DNA from: Pseudomonadota bacterium | Lineage (GTDB): Bacteria > Desulfobacterota > Desulfobulbia > Desulfobulbales > Desulfurivibrionaceae | Assembly: GCA_018830485.1 (NCBI GenBank) | Contig: JAHJRQ010000015.1 | Span: forward strand, 558,001-622,000 | DNA length: 64,000 nucleotides | Reading direction: 5' to 3' | Shown here: piece after piece, positions 43,274 through 52,837 of the stretch | Layout of the letters: each line of letters opens with the position of its first letter | Position numbering within the stretch: the first letter of the stretch is position 1 | Made by a program: the position numbers and the translations under genes | The notes under the pieces: generated by a model | The model's database searches: none | Told to the model about the DNA's origin: nothing | What the model saw: the letters and a program-made list of their open reading frames with translations, nothing else

Positions 43274-43930
43274 TTACTTCTTCCCTTTTCCTTTCACGTC
43301 TTTATTCGCGTTGTCCGCAACTTCTGCCGGATCGAGAAAGCGATAGGTGACAAGCTGAAAGGTTGAATTGAGGATCATTTCTCCGCCCATCTGCTTTGGG
43401 GTGTCCATCTTGATGTTGTTCACGGAGACAACGCGGGGGAGTTTGCTGATCTTGTCAAGAAAAATACCCACATTGTGATATGACCCCTGCACCGCGATAT
43501 CCACCGGGATTTCCGCGTAAAATTGCTGCGGTTTTTCCGCAAGCGGTTTGAAGGAGAGAACATCCAGGCCGGAAATGGTGGCCTGTCCGGAAATCGTTGC
43601 CAGGAGAGAGGGAATTTCTTTTTGGTCAGGCAACAGCAGGGATGCTTCGGCAAATTGTTTTTCAACTTCCGCCATTTCCGCCTTGTGCTTATCAAGATCC
43701 CTGGCAATTTTTTCTACTTTTCTGATTTCCGCTTCGATCCCGGCCTTTTGTGTCTCAAGGCTCTTTATTTCGGCGTTTTTCGGGGAATAGGCGAGAAAAA
43801 AGAAAGCCACGCACGGCAGAATGCATGCCGCCCCGGCAATCAGCATCTTCTGCTTCATCTCAAGCCGGCTTACCTTGCTGTCGAGAAACTTCTCAAGACT
43901 CGCCTGGATTTTTTGTATGTCAAGCGCCAT
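43274..43930 (-). CDS. pilO: PilO-like pilus assembly protein
   Basis: From ATG 43930 (GGGAG five bases upstream) the product is 218 residues; a TTG at 43945 would add five. One transmembrane helix (about 26-45) is followed by a coiled coil ('KNAEIKSLETQKAGIEAEIR') and a ferredoxin-like PilO domain ('EIPVDIAVQGSYHNVGIFLD', 'VVSVNNIKM'). It forms a periplasmic heterodimer with PilN. Confidence 0.88.
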   Translation of the reverse strand: MALDIQKIQASLEKFLDSKVSRLEMKQKMLIAGAACILPCVAFFFLAYSPKNAEIKSLETQKAGIEAEIRKVEKIARDLDKHKAEMAEVEKQFAEASLLLPDQKEIPSLLATISGQATISGLDVLSFKPLAEKPQQFYAEIPVDIAVQGSYHNVGIFLDKISKLPRVVSVNNIKMDTPKQMGGEMILNSTFQLVTYRFLDPAEVADNANKDVKGKGKK

Positions 43931-43950
43931 GGCTTCTCCCGCCAAAGGTG

Positions 43951-44502
43951 TTAACTGTTCGGTACGATAACATTTATCGTAAGTGCAAAAGATTTCAGTT
44001 TTTGCTTGGCAACGTCCGTCTGAGCGGAACTGGTCAATTCGGTTTTTTCAAAATACTCCGAGGCTTCCAGCTGTTGCATGTACTGGGCAATGGTTTCGTT
44101 ATCCAGGGCAATGCCTTGCAACTGCAAACGTCCGGCGGATTGTTGCAGTGAGTTCAACCACATGCGGCTTGTCGGAGTGCGGGAGGCCACTTCGTCAAGG
44201 ACACGTACCGTAACCATGGCCCCGGCCTGAAGTGTTTTGATGGAGTCCAGTTTTTGCTCGACCAGTTGTTTTTCTTTTTTCAGGGTTTCGATCTGTTTTA
44301 TAATGGGCTGGTATGACTGCTTTTTTGTCTCAAGCGCAACCATCTCGTCCTTCAGATTGGCAATTTTTCCCGCCAGGGCAAGCCAGCCGACAACGAGGAC
44401 GAGCAACACCAAGGCGAGGACGGCGAGAAAGCCCAAAAGCTCTGTTTTCAGGCGCGCCCTTTTTTTTAGTTGCCTGATCGGCAGGAGGTTGATGCGGATC
44501 AT
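43951..44502 (-). CDS. pilN: PilN-like pilus assembly protein
   Basis: The 183-residue product starts 'MIRINLLPIRQLKKRARLK', the conserved cytoplasmic tail of PilN that binds PilM. A transmembrane helix (about 22-45), a coiled coil and a PilN domain ('PTSRMWLNSLQQSAGRLQLQ', 'ALDNETIAQYMQQLEASEYF') follow. It starts two bases after the pilM stop. Confidence 0.92.
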   Translation of the reverse strand: MIRINLLPIRQLKKRARLKTELLGFLAVLALVLLVLVVGWLALAGKIANLKDEMVALETKKQSYQPIIKQIETLKKEKQLVEQKLDSIKTLQAGAMVTVRVLDEVASRTPTSRMWLNSLQQSAGRLQLQGIALDNETIAQYMQQLEASEYFEKTELTSSAQTDVAKQKLKSFALTINVIVPNS

Positions 44503-44504
44503 GG

Positions 44505-45602
44505 CTACACCTCCACCGGTCTTGTTGCCAGGCCGGCAGCAAGGGTCATTTCCGGAGCAATACTTTTCAGATAGGAGGGATCAATAATCCTGCTATCCAC
44601 CGCCGCCTTCTTGAAAGGATTGAAAACTTCAACCGGGATATCCGTCTCTTTTTCAAAAAATTCCGTTAGGCCCTGTATTTTTGCGCCGCCGCCGCTGAGC
44701 ACGATTTTCGAGATCGTTTCGTCCGGATGGTTGGAATAATAAAAATCAATGGCGCGTTTTACCTCTGTCACCCACTGACTGCAGGTATTCGCAAACAGAG
44801 CTTCAAGCTCCGCCTGTTTATCCCTGGCGGGAGCCTCTCCGGTTTTGAGGGCTTCGGCCTCCGCAAAACCGACGCCGAACAGATTTTCAATCTGTTCGGT
44901 CAACTGCCGGCTGCCGAGGACAACGTCGCGGGCCAGAATTGAAGCGCCATGGGAGATGATATTGATGTTCATTTTCGAGGCGCCGATATCCACCAGGGCG
45001 ACATTGTCGGTCATGCCGAAATTTGCCTCAAAGGCGTTTTCCAGGGCAAAGGCATCCACGTCAACGACCACCGGCTGAAGGCCTGCCGCCCGAAGCATGT
45101 TGAGATATCCGTCGACCACGTCCCGTTTGGCGGCAACCAGCATGACATCCGTGCGGGCCTCGGTGGCGGTGTTTGTTTTCAGGTCCTGAAAATCCAGGTA
45201 CACGTCTTCAATATCGAACGGGATGTATTGTTCAGCCTCTGATTCGATGTGTTTTTCAAGATCCTCTTCAGTCATCACCGCCAGATTTATTTTTTTGACG
45301 ATGACGGAGTAGCCTGAAATGGAGATGGCGACCTTTTTGTTTTTGATTTTCAGGTTGTTGATCAAGGAGGAAATGACCTTGCCCACGGCAGCGGGATCCT
45401 GCAGGGCGCCGTCTTCAAGAGAGTCCGGGGGGAGCAGGGCGCTGCCCAGGGCCACGAGCTGATAGCCGTTGCCCGCTTCCGCCAGTTCACAGATCTTTAC
45501 GGCATGGGAGCCAATGTCCAGACCGATGGAAAGCGTTTGCCTTTTGAGGAAAGGGATATGCAAGGATGGCAATTGTAATTTTTTGAAACCGGACTTGCCC
45601 AT
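44505..45602 (-). CDS. pilM: PilM actin-like ATPase of type IV pilus
   Basis: The product is about 365 residues (from ATG 45602; a GTG at 45608 is an alternative). It has the PilM/FtsA-type fold: 'SIGLDIGSHAVKICEL' (phosphate 1), 'ALVDIGASKMNINIISHG' (phosphate 2) and 'KIVLSGGGAKIQGLTEFF' (adenosine). It sits in the cytoplasm and binds PilN. It is the first gene of the pilMNOP-AMIN-secretin operon, with a good promoter upstream. Confidence 0.94.
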   Translation of the reverse strand: MGKSGFKKLQLPSLHIPFLKRQTLSIGLDIGSHAVKICELAEAGNGYQLVALGSALLPPDSLEDGALQDPAAVGKVISSLINNLKIKNKKVAISISGYSVIVKKINLAVMTEEDLEKHIESEAEQYIPFDIEDVYLDFQDLKTNTATEARTDVMLVAAKRDVVDGYLNMLRAAGLQPVVVDVDAFALENAFEANFGMTDNVALVDIGASKMNINIISHGASILARDVVLGSRQLTEQIENLFGVGFAEAEALKTGEAPARDKQAELEALFANTCSQWVTEVKRAIDFYYSNHPDETISKIVLSGGGAKIQGLTEFFEKETDIPVEVFNPFKKAAVDSRIIDPSYLKSIAPEMTLAAGLATRPVEV

Positions 45603-46072
45603 GAGCACCCCGTGACCAAGATTTACTGGCTATGCTTCTCCGCGGATCGGCATCGGTTGCCGTGCGGAATACTTTCTAACTGCGCCTGGTGATTATAATT
45701 TTATCCACCCTGTTGCATTAGAGACACAAAAAAAACATGGTGTCAAGAACAAAGTGGCTGGTAGATCGTGGATTTTTCTCATAAAAATTGAGTAGTTGAA
45801 TGGGAGAACAGGGAAAGGGATGGTTTGAAAAACGTAAAAATATCGATATGTTGTGTTTTTCATAAGTGCCTGCCACTACAGGTGGTTTTTGCTGGTGGGG
45901 AAAATTGGCCTTCCCGCGGGCCGAGATTCCGGAGAGTTTCTGCACCGGAAGCATTCAGCCTCTTGTATTTATTTCGCTCTTCGCTTATTTTGGGGAACCT
46001 TCCGGGCGACGATTTGCCGTTGACCGGTTCTGGTATTCCCTGGATGAACAGATTGCGAGACGAGGATTAAAC
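45603..46072. other. Divergent region between pilM and lepB
   Basis: About 470 bases with no convincing gene. It contains the pil operon promoter (45717-45746). The lepB frame stays open through its right half, but no ribosome site or similarity supports an earlier start. Confidence 0.5.
45717..45746 (-). promoter_or_regulatory. Promoter of the pilM operon
   Basis: On the minus strand, TTGACA (45741-45746), 18-base spacer containing a T-run, and TCTAAT (45717-45722), about 110 bases before the pilM start. Confidence 0.65.
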
Positions 46073-46696
46073 GTGTTTAACAAAACTCCTGTCAAGACCG
46101 TGGAAAAATCTGTTGTGCGTGAATATGTCGAGGCAATCATTATTGCCTTGCTGCTGGCATTTTTCATCAGAACTTTTGTGGTGCAGGCCTTCAAGATTCC
46201 TTCCGGCTCCATGATTCCGACTTTGTTGATCGGGGATCATATCCTGGTGAACAAATTCGGCTACGGCGTTAAAAATCCGCTGAACGGGGCGACATGGTTC
46301 GCCGTGGGCGATCCCCAGCGGCATGATGTCATCGTTTTCAAGTATCCTGAAAATCCCTCCCAGGATTTCATCAAGCGGGTCGTGGGTATTGCCGGCGACC
46401 GGATAGAAATTGTGGGCAAAAAGGTGTTCGTCAACGGAGAAACTTTTGTCGATCCAAACACCGTGAATCTGGACACCGAGGTGCTGCCTTCTCCGAGGGA
46501 CAACATGGCGCCGATAACCGTGCCGCCCGATTCCGTCTTTGTCCTGGGCGATAACCGGGACAACAGCCACGACAGCCGGTTTTGGGGGTTTGTCGATCTC
46601 AAGGACATTCGGGGCAAGGCCTTTATGTTGTACTGGTCATGGGACAGTGAAAAGTTTACGGTGCGATGGAATCGGCTTGGCAATATAATTCCTTAG
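46073..46696 (+). CDS. lepB: Signal peptidase I
   Basis: From GTG 46073 (GAGG seven bases upstream) the protein is 207 residues. One N-terminal transmembrane helix (about 19-39) precedes the catalytic serine S46 in 'IPSGSMIPTL' and the lysine K101 in 'DFIKRVVGIAGD'. 'VPPDSVFVLGDNRDNSHDSR' is the conserved box E. It removes signal peptides from Sec/Tat substrates at the inner membrane's outer face. Confidence 0.95.
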   Translation: MFNKTPVKTVEKSVVREYVEAIIIALLLAFFIRTFVVQAFKIPSGSMIPTLLIGDHILVNKFGYGVKNPLNGATWFAVGDPQRHDVIVFKYPENPSQDFIKRVVGIAGDRIEIVGKKVFVNGETFVDPNTVNLDTEVLPSPRDNMAPITVPPDSVFVLGDNRDNSHDSRFWGFVDLKDIRGKAFMLYWSWDSEKFTVRWNRLGNIIP

Positions 46697-46907
46697 GCTG
46701 TGGCAACACGATGCTGTGTAGCCGTTTCGTTATGCGTTGTATTCGGCAACAGCACCGAGTATGGCCATGTTCAAGGCGCAGGCTTCAAAAAAGTTCTGGA
46801 CCATTGGCCCCCTTTTTTTTTATTCTGATTTGACGCGGCGTTACTCCTCCTATTGTGAGGCGGGATGCCTCCACCGGTTGTGTTGATATTTTCACGGAAA
46901 GAATCGC

Positions 46908-47840
46908 ATGGACCCCGAGTACCGATTCAGCCACAAACATATCCTTGGGCTTGCCGATCTTTCCCCGCAAGATATTGAGGCTGTTTTGCAGACGGCGGAA
47001 TCGTTCAAGGAAATATCTTCCCGATCCATAAAAAAAGTCCCGACCCTGCGCGGCAAGACCATCATCAATTTTTTCTTCGAACCAAGCACCCGGACCCGTC
47101 TTTCCTTTGAGGTTGCCGCAAAGCGCATGAGCGCGGATACCTTTAACATCTCCAATTCCGGCAGCAGCACGGTGAAAGGGGAAACCCTCATTGATACCGC
47201 GCGCAATCTCGCGGCCATGAATCCCGATTGTATTATTCTCCGGCATCCCAGTTCAGGGGCGGCCCGTTTGCTGGCCGATCATATCAACGTCTCCGTGATC
47301 AATGCCGGAGACGGAACCCACGAACATCCAAGCCAGGGTCTCCTCGATTTGATGACGGTGCGGGAAGCCAAGGGCGGCATTGCGGGGCTGAAAGTCGCCA
47401 TTATCGGCGACATAGCCCATAGCCGGGTGGCGCATTCAAATATTATCGGTTTTTCCAAGATGGGGGCGACTGTAGCGGTGAGCGGCCCGGCGACGCTGAT
47501 CCCCCCAGGTATCAAGGATATGGGCGCCCAGGTCAGCCGCACCGTGCTGGAGGCGGTTGATGGGGCGGATGTGATCATGGCCCTGCGGATCCAGAAAGAG
47601 CGGCAACAGGATCCACTGTTCCCTTCCCTGCGCGAGTATGCGAAATTTTTCGGCATCTCGCAAAAGGTGGTCGACGCAGCCACGCCCGAGGCGATTATCA
47701 TGCACCCCGGCCCGATAAACCGGGGGGTTGAGCTTGATCCCAAGCTTGCCGATGGCCGCCGCTCGGTGATTCTGGAGCAGGTTACCAACGGGGTGGCGGT
47801 GCGGATGGCATTGATTTATCTGATAATGGGAGGCGATTAA
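46908..47840 (+). CDS. pyrB: Aspartate carbamoyltransferase, catalytic subunit
   Basis: The 310-residue protein has the carbamoyl-phosphate motif 'FEPSTRTRLSFE', plus 'HPSQGLLDLMTV', 'GDIAHSRVAHSN' and 'HPGPINRGVELD'. It makes carbamoyl aspartate in pyrimidine synthesis. pyrC begins two bases after its stop, and no pyrI is present, as is usual for the pyrB-pyrC arrangement. No attenuator was recognised in the 211 bases upstream. Confidence 0.97.
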   Translation: MDPEYRFSHKHILGLADLSPQDIEAVLQTAESFKEISSRSIKKVPTLRGKTIINFFFEPSTRTRLSFEVAAKRMSADTFNISNSGSSTVKGETLIDTARNLAAMNPDCIILRHPSSGAARLLADHINVSVINAGDGTHEHPSQGLLDLMTVREAKGGIAGLKVAIIGDIAHSRVAHSNIIGFSKMGATVAVSGPATLIPPGIKDMGAQVSRTVLEAVDGADVIMALRIQKERQQDPLFPSLREYAKFFGISQKVVDAATPEAIIMHPGPINRGVELDPKLADGRRSVILEQVTNGVAVRMALIYLIMGGD

Positions 47841-47841
47841 C

Positions 47842-49137
47842 ATGCCCGGGGGGATTCTGTTGAAGAATGGGCGCGTGCTTGATCCGGCAAACGGAATCGA
47901 TCAGGTCCGCGATGTGTTGATCGTCGAGGGCAGGATACGCGCGGTGGCTCAACCAGGCTCCCTTTCCGGGCAGGACGGCCTTGTCTATGACGTGACGGGC
48001 AAATGGGTGGTGCCGGGGCTGATCGACATGCATGTCCATTTGCGCGAGCCAGGGCAGGAGTATAAGGAAACCATCGAAACCGGAACCCGCGCTGCCGCGG
48101 CCGGGGGGTTTACTGCCGTGGCCGCCATGCCCAACACCAAGCCGGTCAACGACAACCAGGCCGTGACCGTGTTTATTCTGGCCAAGGCAGCGGAAGCGGG
48201 TCTCGCCAGGGTCTATCCGGTGGGGGCGATCAGCAGCGGGAGCAGCGGCGAGCATCTGGCCGAGTTCGGCGAACTCCGCCAGGCCGGGGCGGTTGCCGTA
48301 ACCGACGATGGTCTGCCGGTGGGCAACAGCCAGCTCATGCGCCGCGCCCTCGAGTATGCCGGCAACCACGATCTGCTGGTTATTTCCCATGCCGAGGATC
48401 TGTCGCTCAGCCAGAGCGGTGCGATGAACGATGGCCCCCTGGCCACCCGGCTCGGCCTGCGAGGCATTCCGCATGTGGCCGAAGAGATCATGGTGTATCG
48501 CGATCTGGCCCTGGCTGAGTTTACCGGACGGCCCATCCATATCGCCCATGTCAGCACTCGGGAGTCGTTGGCTCTGATCCGGAGGGCCAAGGAAAAAGGG
48601 GTGGCGGTGACCGCGGAAACAGCGCCGCATTATTTTACCCTTACCGAGACAGCGGTGGATGGTTACAATACCCTGGCCAAGATGAATCCTCCCCTGCGCA
48701 CCGAGGCGGATGTCGCCGCGGTGCGGGAGGCCTTGCGGGACGGAACCCTTGACGCCATTGCCACGGATCATGCGCCGCACGGAGAGCTTGATAAGGACCG
48801 GGAATTTGACCTGGCTGCAAACGGTATAATAGGCCTGGAAACAGCGGTGCCGTTAACCCTGCAGCTCGTGCGGGAGAATCGGCTCGATGCCCGGAGGATG
48901 GTGGAGCTGCTTTCGGTGAATCCGGCAAGGATTCTCGGGGTGCCCGGCGGGACGCTTTCCGTGGGCGCGATGGCGGATATTGCGGTGATAGATCCGGAGA
49001 AGAAGTTTGTTTTTACCGAGGAGTCCATTCAGTCCAAGAGCAGGAATTCTCCGTTTCTTGGTTGGCAGCTGCAGGGGAAGGCGGTGTTGACCATCATGGC
49101 GGGCCGGATAACCTGGCAGGAATCCTTCAGCTCTTGA
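47842..49137 (+). CDS. pyrC: Dihydroorotase
   Basis: The 431-residue amidohydrolase has the metal ligands in 'LIDMHVHLREPGQEYKE', then 'ISHAEDLSL', 'IHIAHVSTRESLAL' and 'IATDHAPHGELDKD'. This is the class I (type II, about 430-residue) dihydroorotase usually found next to pyrB. A PyrC-like pseudo-DHOase was considered, but all histidine ligands and the catalytic Asp look present. Its 3' end overlaps the next convergent gene by 11 bases. Confidence 0.95.
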   Translation: MPGGILLKNGRVLDPANGIDQVRDVLIVEGRIRAVAQPGSLSGQDGLVYDVTGKWVVPGLIDMHVHLREPGQEYKETIETGTRAAAAGGFTAVAAMPNTKPVNDNQAVTVFILAKAAEAGLARVYPVGAISSGSSGEHLAEFGELRQAGAVAVTDDGLPVGNSQLMRRALEYAGNHDLLVISHAEDLSLSQSGAMNDGPLATRLGLRGIPHVAEEIMVYRDLALAEFTGRPIHIAHVSTRESLALIRRAKEKGVAVTAETAPHYFTLTETAVDGYNTLAKMNPPLRTEADVAAVREALRDGTLDAIATDHAPHGELDKDREFDLAANGIIGLETAVPLTLQLVRENRLDARRMVELLSVNPARILGVPGGTLSVGAMADIAVIDPEKKFVFTEESIQSKSRNSPFLGWQLQGKAVLTIMAGRITWQESFSS

Positions 49138-49480
49138 TGTCCAGCAGGCTGCCAAGCACCTCGTCCTGGATCTGCACGGTTTTCAGATTGGCCTGAAAAA
49201 ATCTCCGGCTGAGCATCATGCTGGGCAGTTCTTCGCCCAATTCCACGTTGGATTTTTCAACCAGGGTGTCCCCCAGGGAGGTGTGTTCATACACCATGGG
49301 CCCGGGTGTTTGAATCTGTTGCACCACGGCCTCGACCCCCTGTGTTTCCTGTTCCTGCAACGTTACCCGTGTTTTTTTGTAGCCATCCGTATTGATGTTG
49401 GCCACATTATTGGCGTTTGATTCGATTTTTTTCTGGATGGCGGTCAGGCCGGAAAGCGCCGAATGGATGCCGGAAATCAT
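49127..49480 (-). CDS. Orphan flagellar-rod/hook-like small protein
   Basis: The 117-residue protein has the flagellar basal-body rod N-terminal signature 'SALSGLTAIQKKIESNANNVANINTDGYKK' (about 8-37) and a rod C-terminal-like segment 'VELGEELPSMMLSRRFFQAN' (about 80-99) with the end 'VQIQDEVLGSLLDIKS'. It is much shorter than FlgB/C/F/G, lacking most of the central domain. No other flagellar structural gene is near. GGAGG lies just upstream of the ATG on the minus strand. Confidence 0.85.
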   Translation of the reverse strand: MISGIHSALSGLTAIQKKIESNANNVANINTDGYKKTRVTLQEQETQGVEAVVQQIQTPGPMVYEHTSLGDTLVEKSNVELGEELPSMMLSRRFFQANLKTVQIQDEVLGSLLDIKS

Positions 49481-49702
49481 GGGGTTGCCTCCTTGTGTGC
49501 TTGCGCAAAGTATTCCTTATCATATTTCCTTATCGGTCCGTTTGGCAAGCAGCTTTAATTTTGCAGGTGGTAATCGGACAGTTTTGCAGGTATATGTGAA
49601 AGGAGTTTGGCGGCGCGCACCGCCTGTTCAGGGGCCGAGAATCGTCGTCCATCGGCCCCCCTTCGCCGCAACGATTTTTTTTGATGAACCATGAGGGTTG
49701 CC

Positions 49703-50479
49703 ATGCCTTTTTATACCGCCCAGGATGTGGCCCGGTTTTTTCTCAATCCGCTCTTCCCTGCATTTTTTATCGGCCTGGTTCTGTTGCTCAAGAAGGAGCG
49801 GACCCGCTTCGGCCTTTTTTTTCTGCTGGTCTATCTCTACGGAGTCAGCATTCCGTATCCTTCACAGGTTGTCATGGCCAGATGGTCGGTGGCGGATACG
49901 GTGGACCGGCACGGCAGGTATGATGCCGCCGTGGTGCTGGGAGGGATTGTTGATTACAACTGGTATGTGCTGCATGCGGCGAAGAAAGAAGCAGAGATAT
50001 TCAAACATGTTTCCGATTACCAGCAACTGGGGCAGAGTTCCGCACGGATACTGATGGGGGCCGCGGCGGTAAAAAGCGGCCTGGCCGATACCTTGCTTCT
50101 CAGCGATGTGAGCATCAAGGGGGTGCATGAAACCAGAATTCTTCTTAACCTTTTGGAAAGGCAGGGCATTGACCCTCAAAAAATCGCGGTTCACGGCAAA
50201 GTCTACAACACCCTGGCCGAGGCAAAAAGCGTCAAGGCGTATTGCGACAGGAAGGGTATCGAGAGGATTCTGCTCATTACCTCGGCCAACCACATGCGGC
50301 GGGCAGCGGCATTTTTTCGGAAGGAGGGGGTGAACCCCGACCTGCTGTCCGTTTCGCGGGACACCAGGCCCATAACCCGGGAAAGTTTCATCCCTTCCAG
50401 CGACGGCTTGGAGGATACCTACGGGATGCTCTATGAGCTTGTCGGCTACACCGCCTATTTGATCCAGGGCAAGCTGTAG
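49703..50479 (+). CDS. DUF218 (YdcF/ElyC-like) membrane protein
   Basis: From ATG 49703 (GAGGG five bases upstream) the product is 258 residues; an ATG at 49691 is in frame but lacks a ribosome site. Two hydrophobic segments (about 10-50) precede a DUF218 domain: 'DAAVVLGGIVDYN', 'LADTLLLSDVSI', 'NTLAEAKSVKAYC' and 'ILLITSANHMRRAAAFFRKE'. Family members act in envelope biogenesis (ElyC, SanA), but the reaction is unknown. Confidence 0.87.
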   Translation: MPFYTAQDVARFFLNPLFPAFFIGLVLLLKKERTRFGLFFLLVYLYGVSIPYPSQVVMARWSVADTVDRHGRYDAAVVLGGIVDYNWYVLHAAKKEAEIFKHVSDYQQLGQSSARILMGAAAVKSGLADTLLLSDVSIKGVHETRILLNLLERQGIDPQKIAVHGKVYNTLAEAKSVKAYCDRKGIERILLITSANHMRRAAAFFRKEGVNPDLLSVSRDTRPITRESFIPSSDGLEDTYGMLYELVGYTAYLIQGKL

Positions 50480-50486
50480 CTCCCTT

Positions 50487-52781
50487 TTATTCTTCCTCGC
50501 CGATCTTCTTGGTGTACCCGCATTCCTTGTTCGGGCAATGCAGTTGCAGACCGCTTTTTTTCGTCTCCCGCTCAAGAAGATAAGGGGACCCGCACTGCGG
50601 GCACACCTCATTGACCGGCCTGTCCCAGAGAGCGAAAGTGCATTGTGGATACCGGCTGCAACTGTAAAAGACCTTGCCGCGCTTGGATATCTTCTGGATG
50701 AGTTCTCCGGTGCAGCCTGCTTCCGGGCAGGGAACCCCGGTGGTGGTGGCGCGGATGTTCTTGCAGGCCGGATAGCCGGAACAGGCCAAAAATTTGCCGT
50801 AGCGCCCATTCTTGAAAACCATGGGCTTGCCGCATTTTTCACAGATCTCGCCTGATTCGGCCGGCTGCTCCCGCTCAACGGGGACGATCTTGCCCTCGTC
50901 GTTTCTGGTGAAATCCTGGGTGTGTTTGCATTCCGGATACTTCTCGCAGGCAAGAAATTCGCCGTTTTTCCCCCATTTGATCACCATTTTCCCGTCACAG
51001 AGAGGGCAGGGCAGGTCGGTGGGGATGGCTGTTTTCTTGATCGATTTCATCTCCTCCTTGGCCGCCTCCAGCGTTTTGCTGAACGGACCGTAAAAATCCT
51101 GCAATACCTTGAGCCACTGAGTGTTTCCGGCCTCCACCCCGTCGAGTTTTTCCTCCATGGAGGCGGTGAATTCTATGTCCAGAATATCGGGAAAATGGGC
51201 GACAAGGAGTTCGTTGACCAGCTTGCCCAGGTCGGTGGGCATGAATTTGCGCTGGACCAGCAGGGCGTATTCCTTCTCCTGGATGGTGGAGAGGATGGAG
51301 GCATAGGTGGAGGGGCGTCCCACCCCGTTTTCCTCCAGGGCCTTTACCAGGGTCGCTTCCGTGTACCTGGGAGGAGGCTGGGTGAAATGCTGTTTCGGCT
51401 CTATGCTCAAAAGGGAGACGGTATCGCCTTTTTTCAGGTCCGGCAGGGCGGCATTGTCGCCTTCCGCCCCAACCCCGGGCGAAACGCTTTCATCCACCGC
51501 CTCTTCGTACAGGGCCATGAAGCCCTGAAACCGCATGATGGAGCCCACGGTTTTAAAAACAAAGTCGCGGGCCGCCACCAGGGTGATGGTGGTTTGGTCA
51601 TACTCGGCCGGGGCCATCTGGCTGGCGAGAAAGCGCTTCCAGATCAGGGAGTAGAGGGCCAGCATGTCTTTTTCCAGAAAGGGCGCGAGTTTCTCAGGGG
51701 TGTTGCGCACGTCGGTGGGCCGGATGGCTTCGTGGGCGTCCTGGGCGGATTTGCTGGTCTTGAAGATGTTCGGCTTGGCCGGGAGGAACTGTTCCCCAAA
51801 GGTTTCCGAGATATACCCCCGGGCCTCATCCAGGGCTTCGTTGCTGATCCGGGTGGAGTCGGTCCGCATGTAGGTGATCAGGCCGGTGGGGCCTTCGGCG
51901 CCCAATTCGATGCCCTCATAGAGCCGCTGGGCCAGGGTCATGGTTTTTTTCGCGGAAAAGCGGAGCTTGCGGTTGGCGTCCATCTGCATGGTGCTGGTGA
52001 TGAAGGGCGGGCTCGGGTTGCGTTTTTTCTTTTTCTTTTCCAGGCCCTCCACCAGAAAAGAAGCGTCCCGCACCGCGGCGACAATGGCCTGGGCCTCGGC
52101 ATCGGTGCCGATCTTGTTTTTCTTGAGGTCGATCTTCTTGCCGTATGCCTGGTCGAGCTGGGCGACAAAGGGCGGGGGTGTTTTTCCTTCCAGGGTGGTG
52201 TGGATGGACCAGTATTCTTCCGAGACAAAGGCCTCGATGGCCTGTTCGCGCTCGCAGACCATGCGCACCGCCACGGACTGCACCCTTCCGGCGCTCAAGC
52301 CCCGCCGGACTTTGTCCCACAAAAGAGGGGATATCTGATAGCCCACCAACCGGTCCAGGATGCGGCGGGTTTGCTGGGCTTCGAAACGCTGCCGGTTGAC
52401 CTCGCTTGCCTGGTCGATGGCGGCGAGGATGGCTTTTTTGGTGAGCTCATGGAAGAGAACCCGGTGAATGGGCTTGCGGGTGGATTGCAGGAATTCGGCG
52501 ATATGGTGGGCAATGGCCTCCCCCTCGCGGTCAGGGTCGGGTGCCAGGTATATCCTGTCCGCTTTTGCCGCAGCGCTTTTCAGGTCGCTGATAATCTTGC
52601 CCTTGCCCCGGATGGTGACGTATTGGGGGGCAAAATCATTGGCAATGTCAACGCCCAGGGTTGTAACCGGCAGATCGATGATATGGCCCACCGATGCCTT
52701 GACGGTAAAGTTTTTGCCGAGATATTTCTGCAAGGTTCTTGCTTTGGCCGGAGATTCAACAATGATAAGCGATTGTGACAT
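50487..52781 (-). CDS. topA: DNA topoisomerase I
   Basis: The 764-residue protein has the Toprim domain ('MSQSLIIVESPAKARTLQKYL', residues 1-21, and 'APDPDREGEAIAHHI'). The active-site tyrosine is in 'GLITYMRTDSTRIS' (about residue 305). Four C-terminal zinc ribbons follow ('CPLC', 'CEKC', 'CPEAGC', 'CPQC' and partners). It relaxes negative supercoils. dprA lies just upstream on the same strand. Confidence 0.98.
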   Translation of the reverse strand: MSQSLIIVESPAKARTLQKYLGKNFTVKASVGHIIDLPVTTLGVDIANDFAPQYVTIRGKGKIISDLKSAAAKADRIYLAPDPDREGEAIAHHIAEFLQSTRKPIHRVLFHELTKKAILAAIDQASEVNRQRFEAQQTRRILDRLVGYQISPLLWDKVRRGLSAGRVQSVAVRMVCEREQAIEAFVSEEYWSIHTTLEGKTPPPFVAQLDQAYGKKIDLKKNKIGTDAEAQAIVAAVRDASFLVEGLEKKKKKRNPSPPFITSTMQMDANRKLRFSAKKTMTLAQRLYEGIELGAEGPTGLITYMRTDSTRISNEALDEARGYISETFGEQFLPAKPNIFKTSKSAQDAHEAIRPTDVRNTPEKLAPFLEKDMLALYSLIWKRFLASQMAPAEYDQTTITLVAARDFVFKTVGSIMRFQGFMALYEEAVDESVSPGVGAEGDNAALPDLKKGDTVSLLSIEPKQHFTQPPPRYTEATLVKALEENGVGRPSTYASILSTIQEKEYALLVQRKFMPTDLGKLVNELLVAHFPDILDIEFTASMEEKLDGVEAGNTQWLKVLQDFYGPFSKTLEAAKEEMKSIKKTAIPTDLPCPLCDGKMVIKWGKNGEFLACEKYPECKHTQDFTRNDEGKIVPVEREQPAESGEICEKCGKPMVFKNGRYGKFLACSGYPACKNIRATTTGVPCPEAGCTGELIQKISKRGKVFYSCSRYPQCTFALWDRPVNEVCPQCGSPYLLERETKKSGLQLHCPNKECGYTKKIGEEE

Positions 52782-52837
52782 GGTGTCCTGTGCGTTTTTG
52801 TTAAGGTGGCGCAGATGCGTCCCTTTCTCTAGGGGCC

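Noticed and set aside
45825-46070. Small gene between pilM and lepB
   Set aside because: No ribosome site, no similarity, and it ends exactly where the lepB ribosome site begins; likely non-coding.
50922-52778. A 618-codon open frame antisense to topA
   Set aside because: topA motifs are complete on the minus strand; the antisense frame is a compositional shadow.
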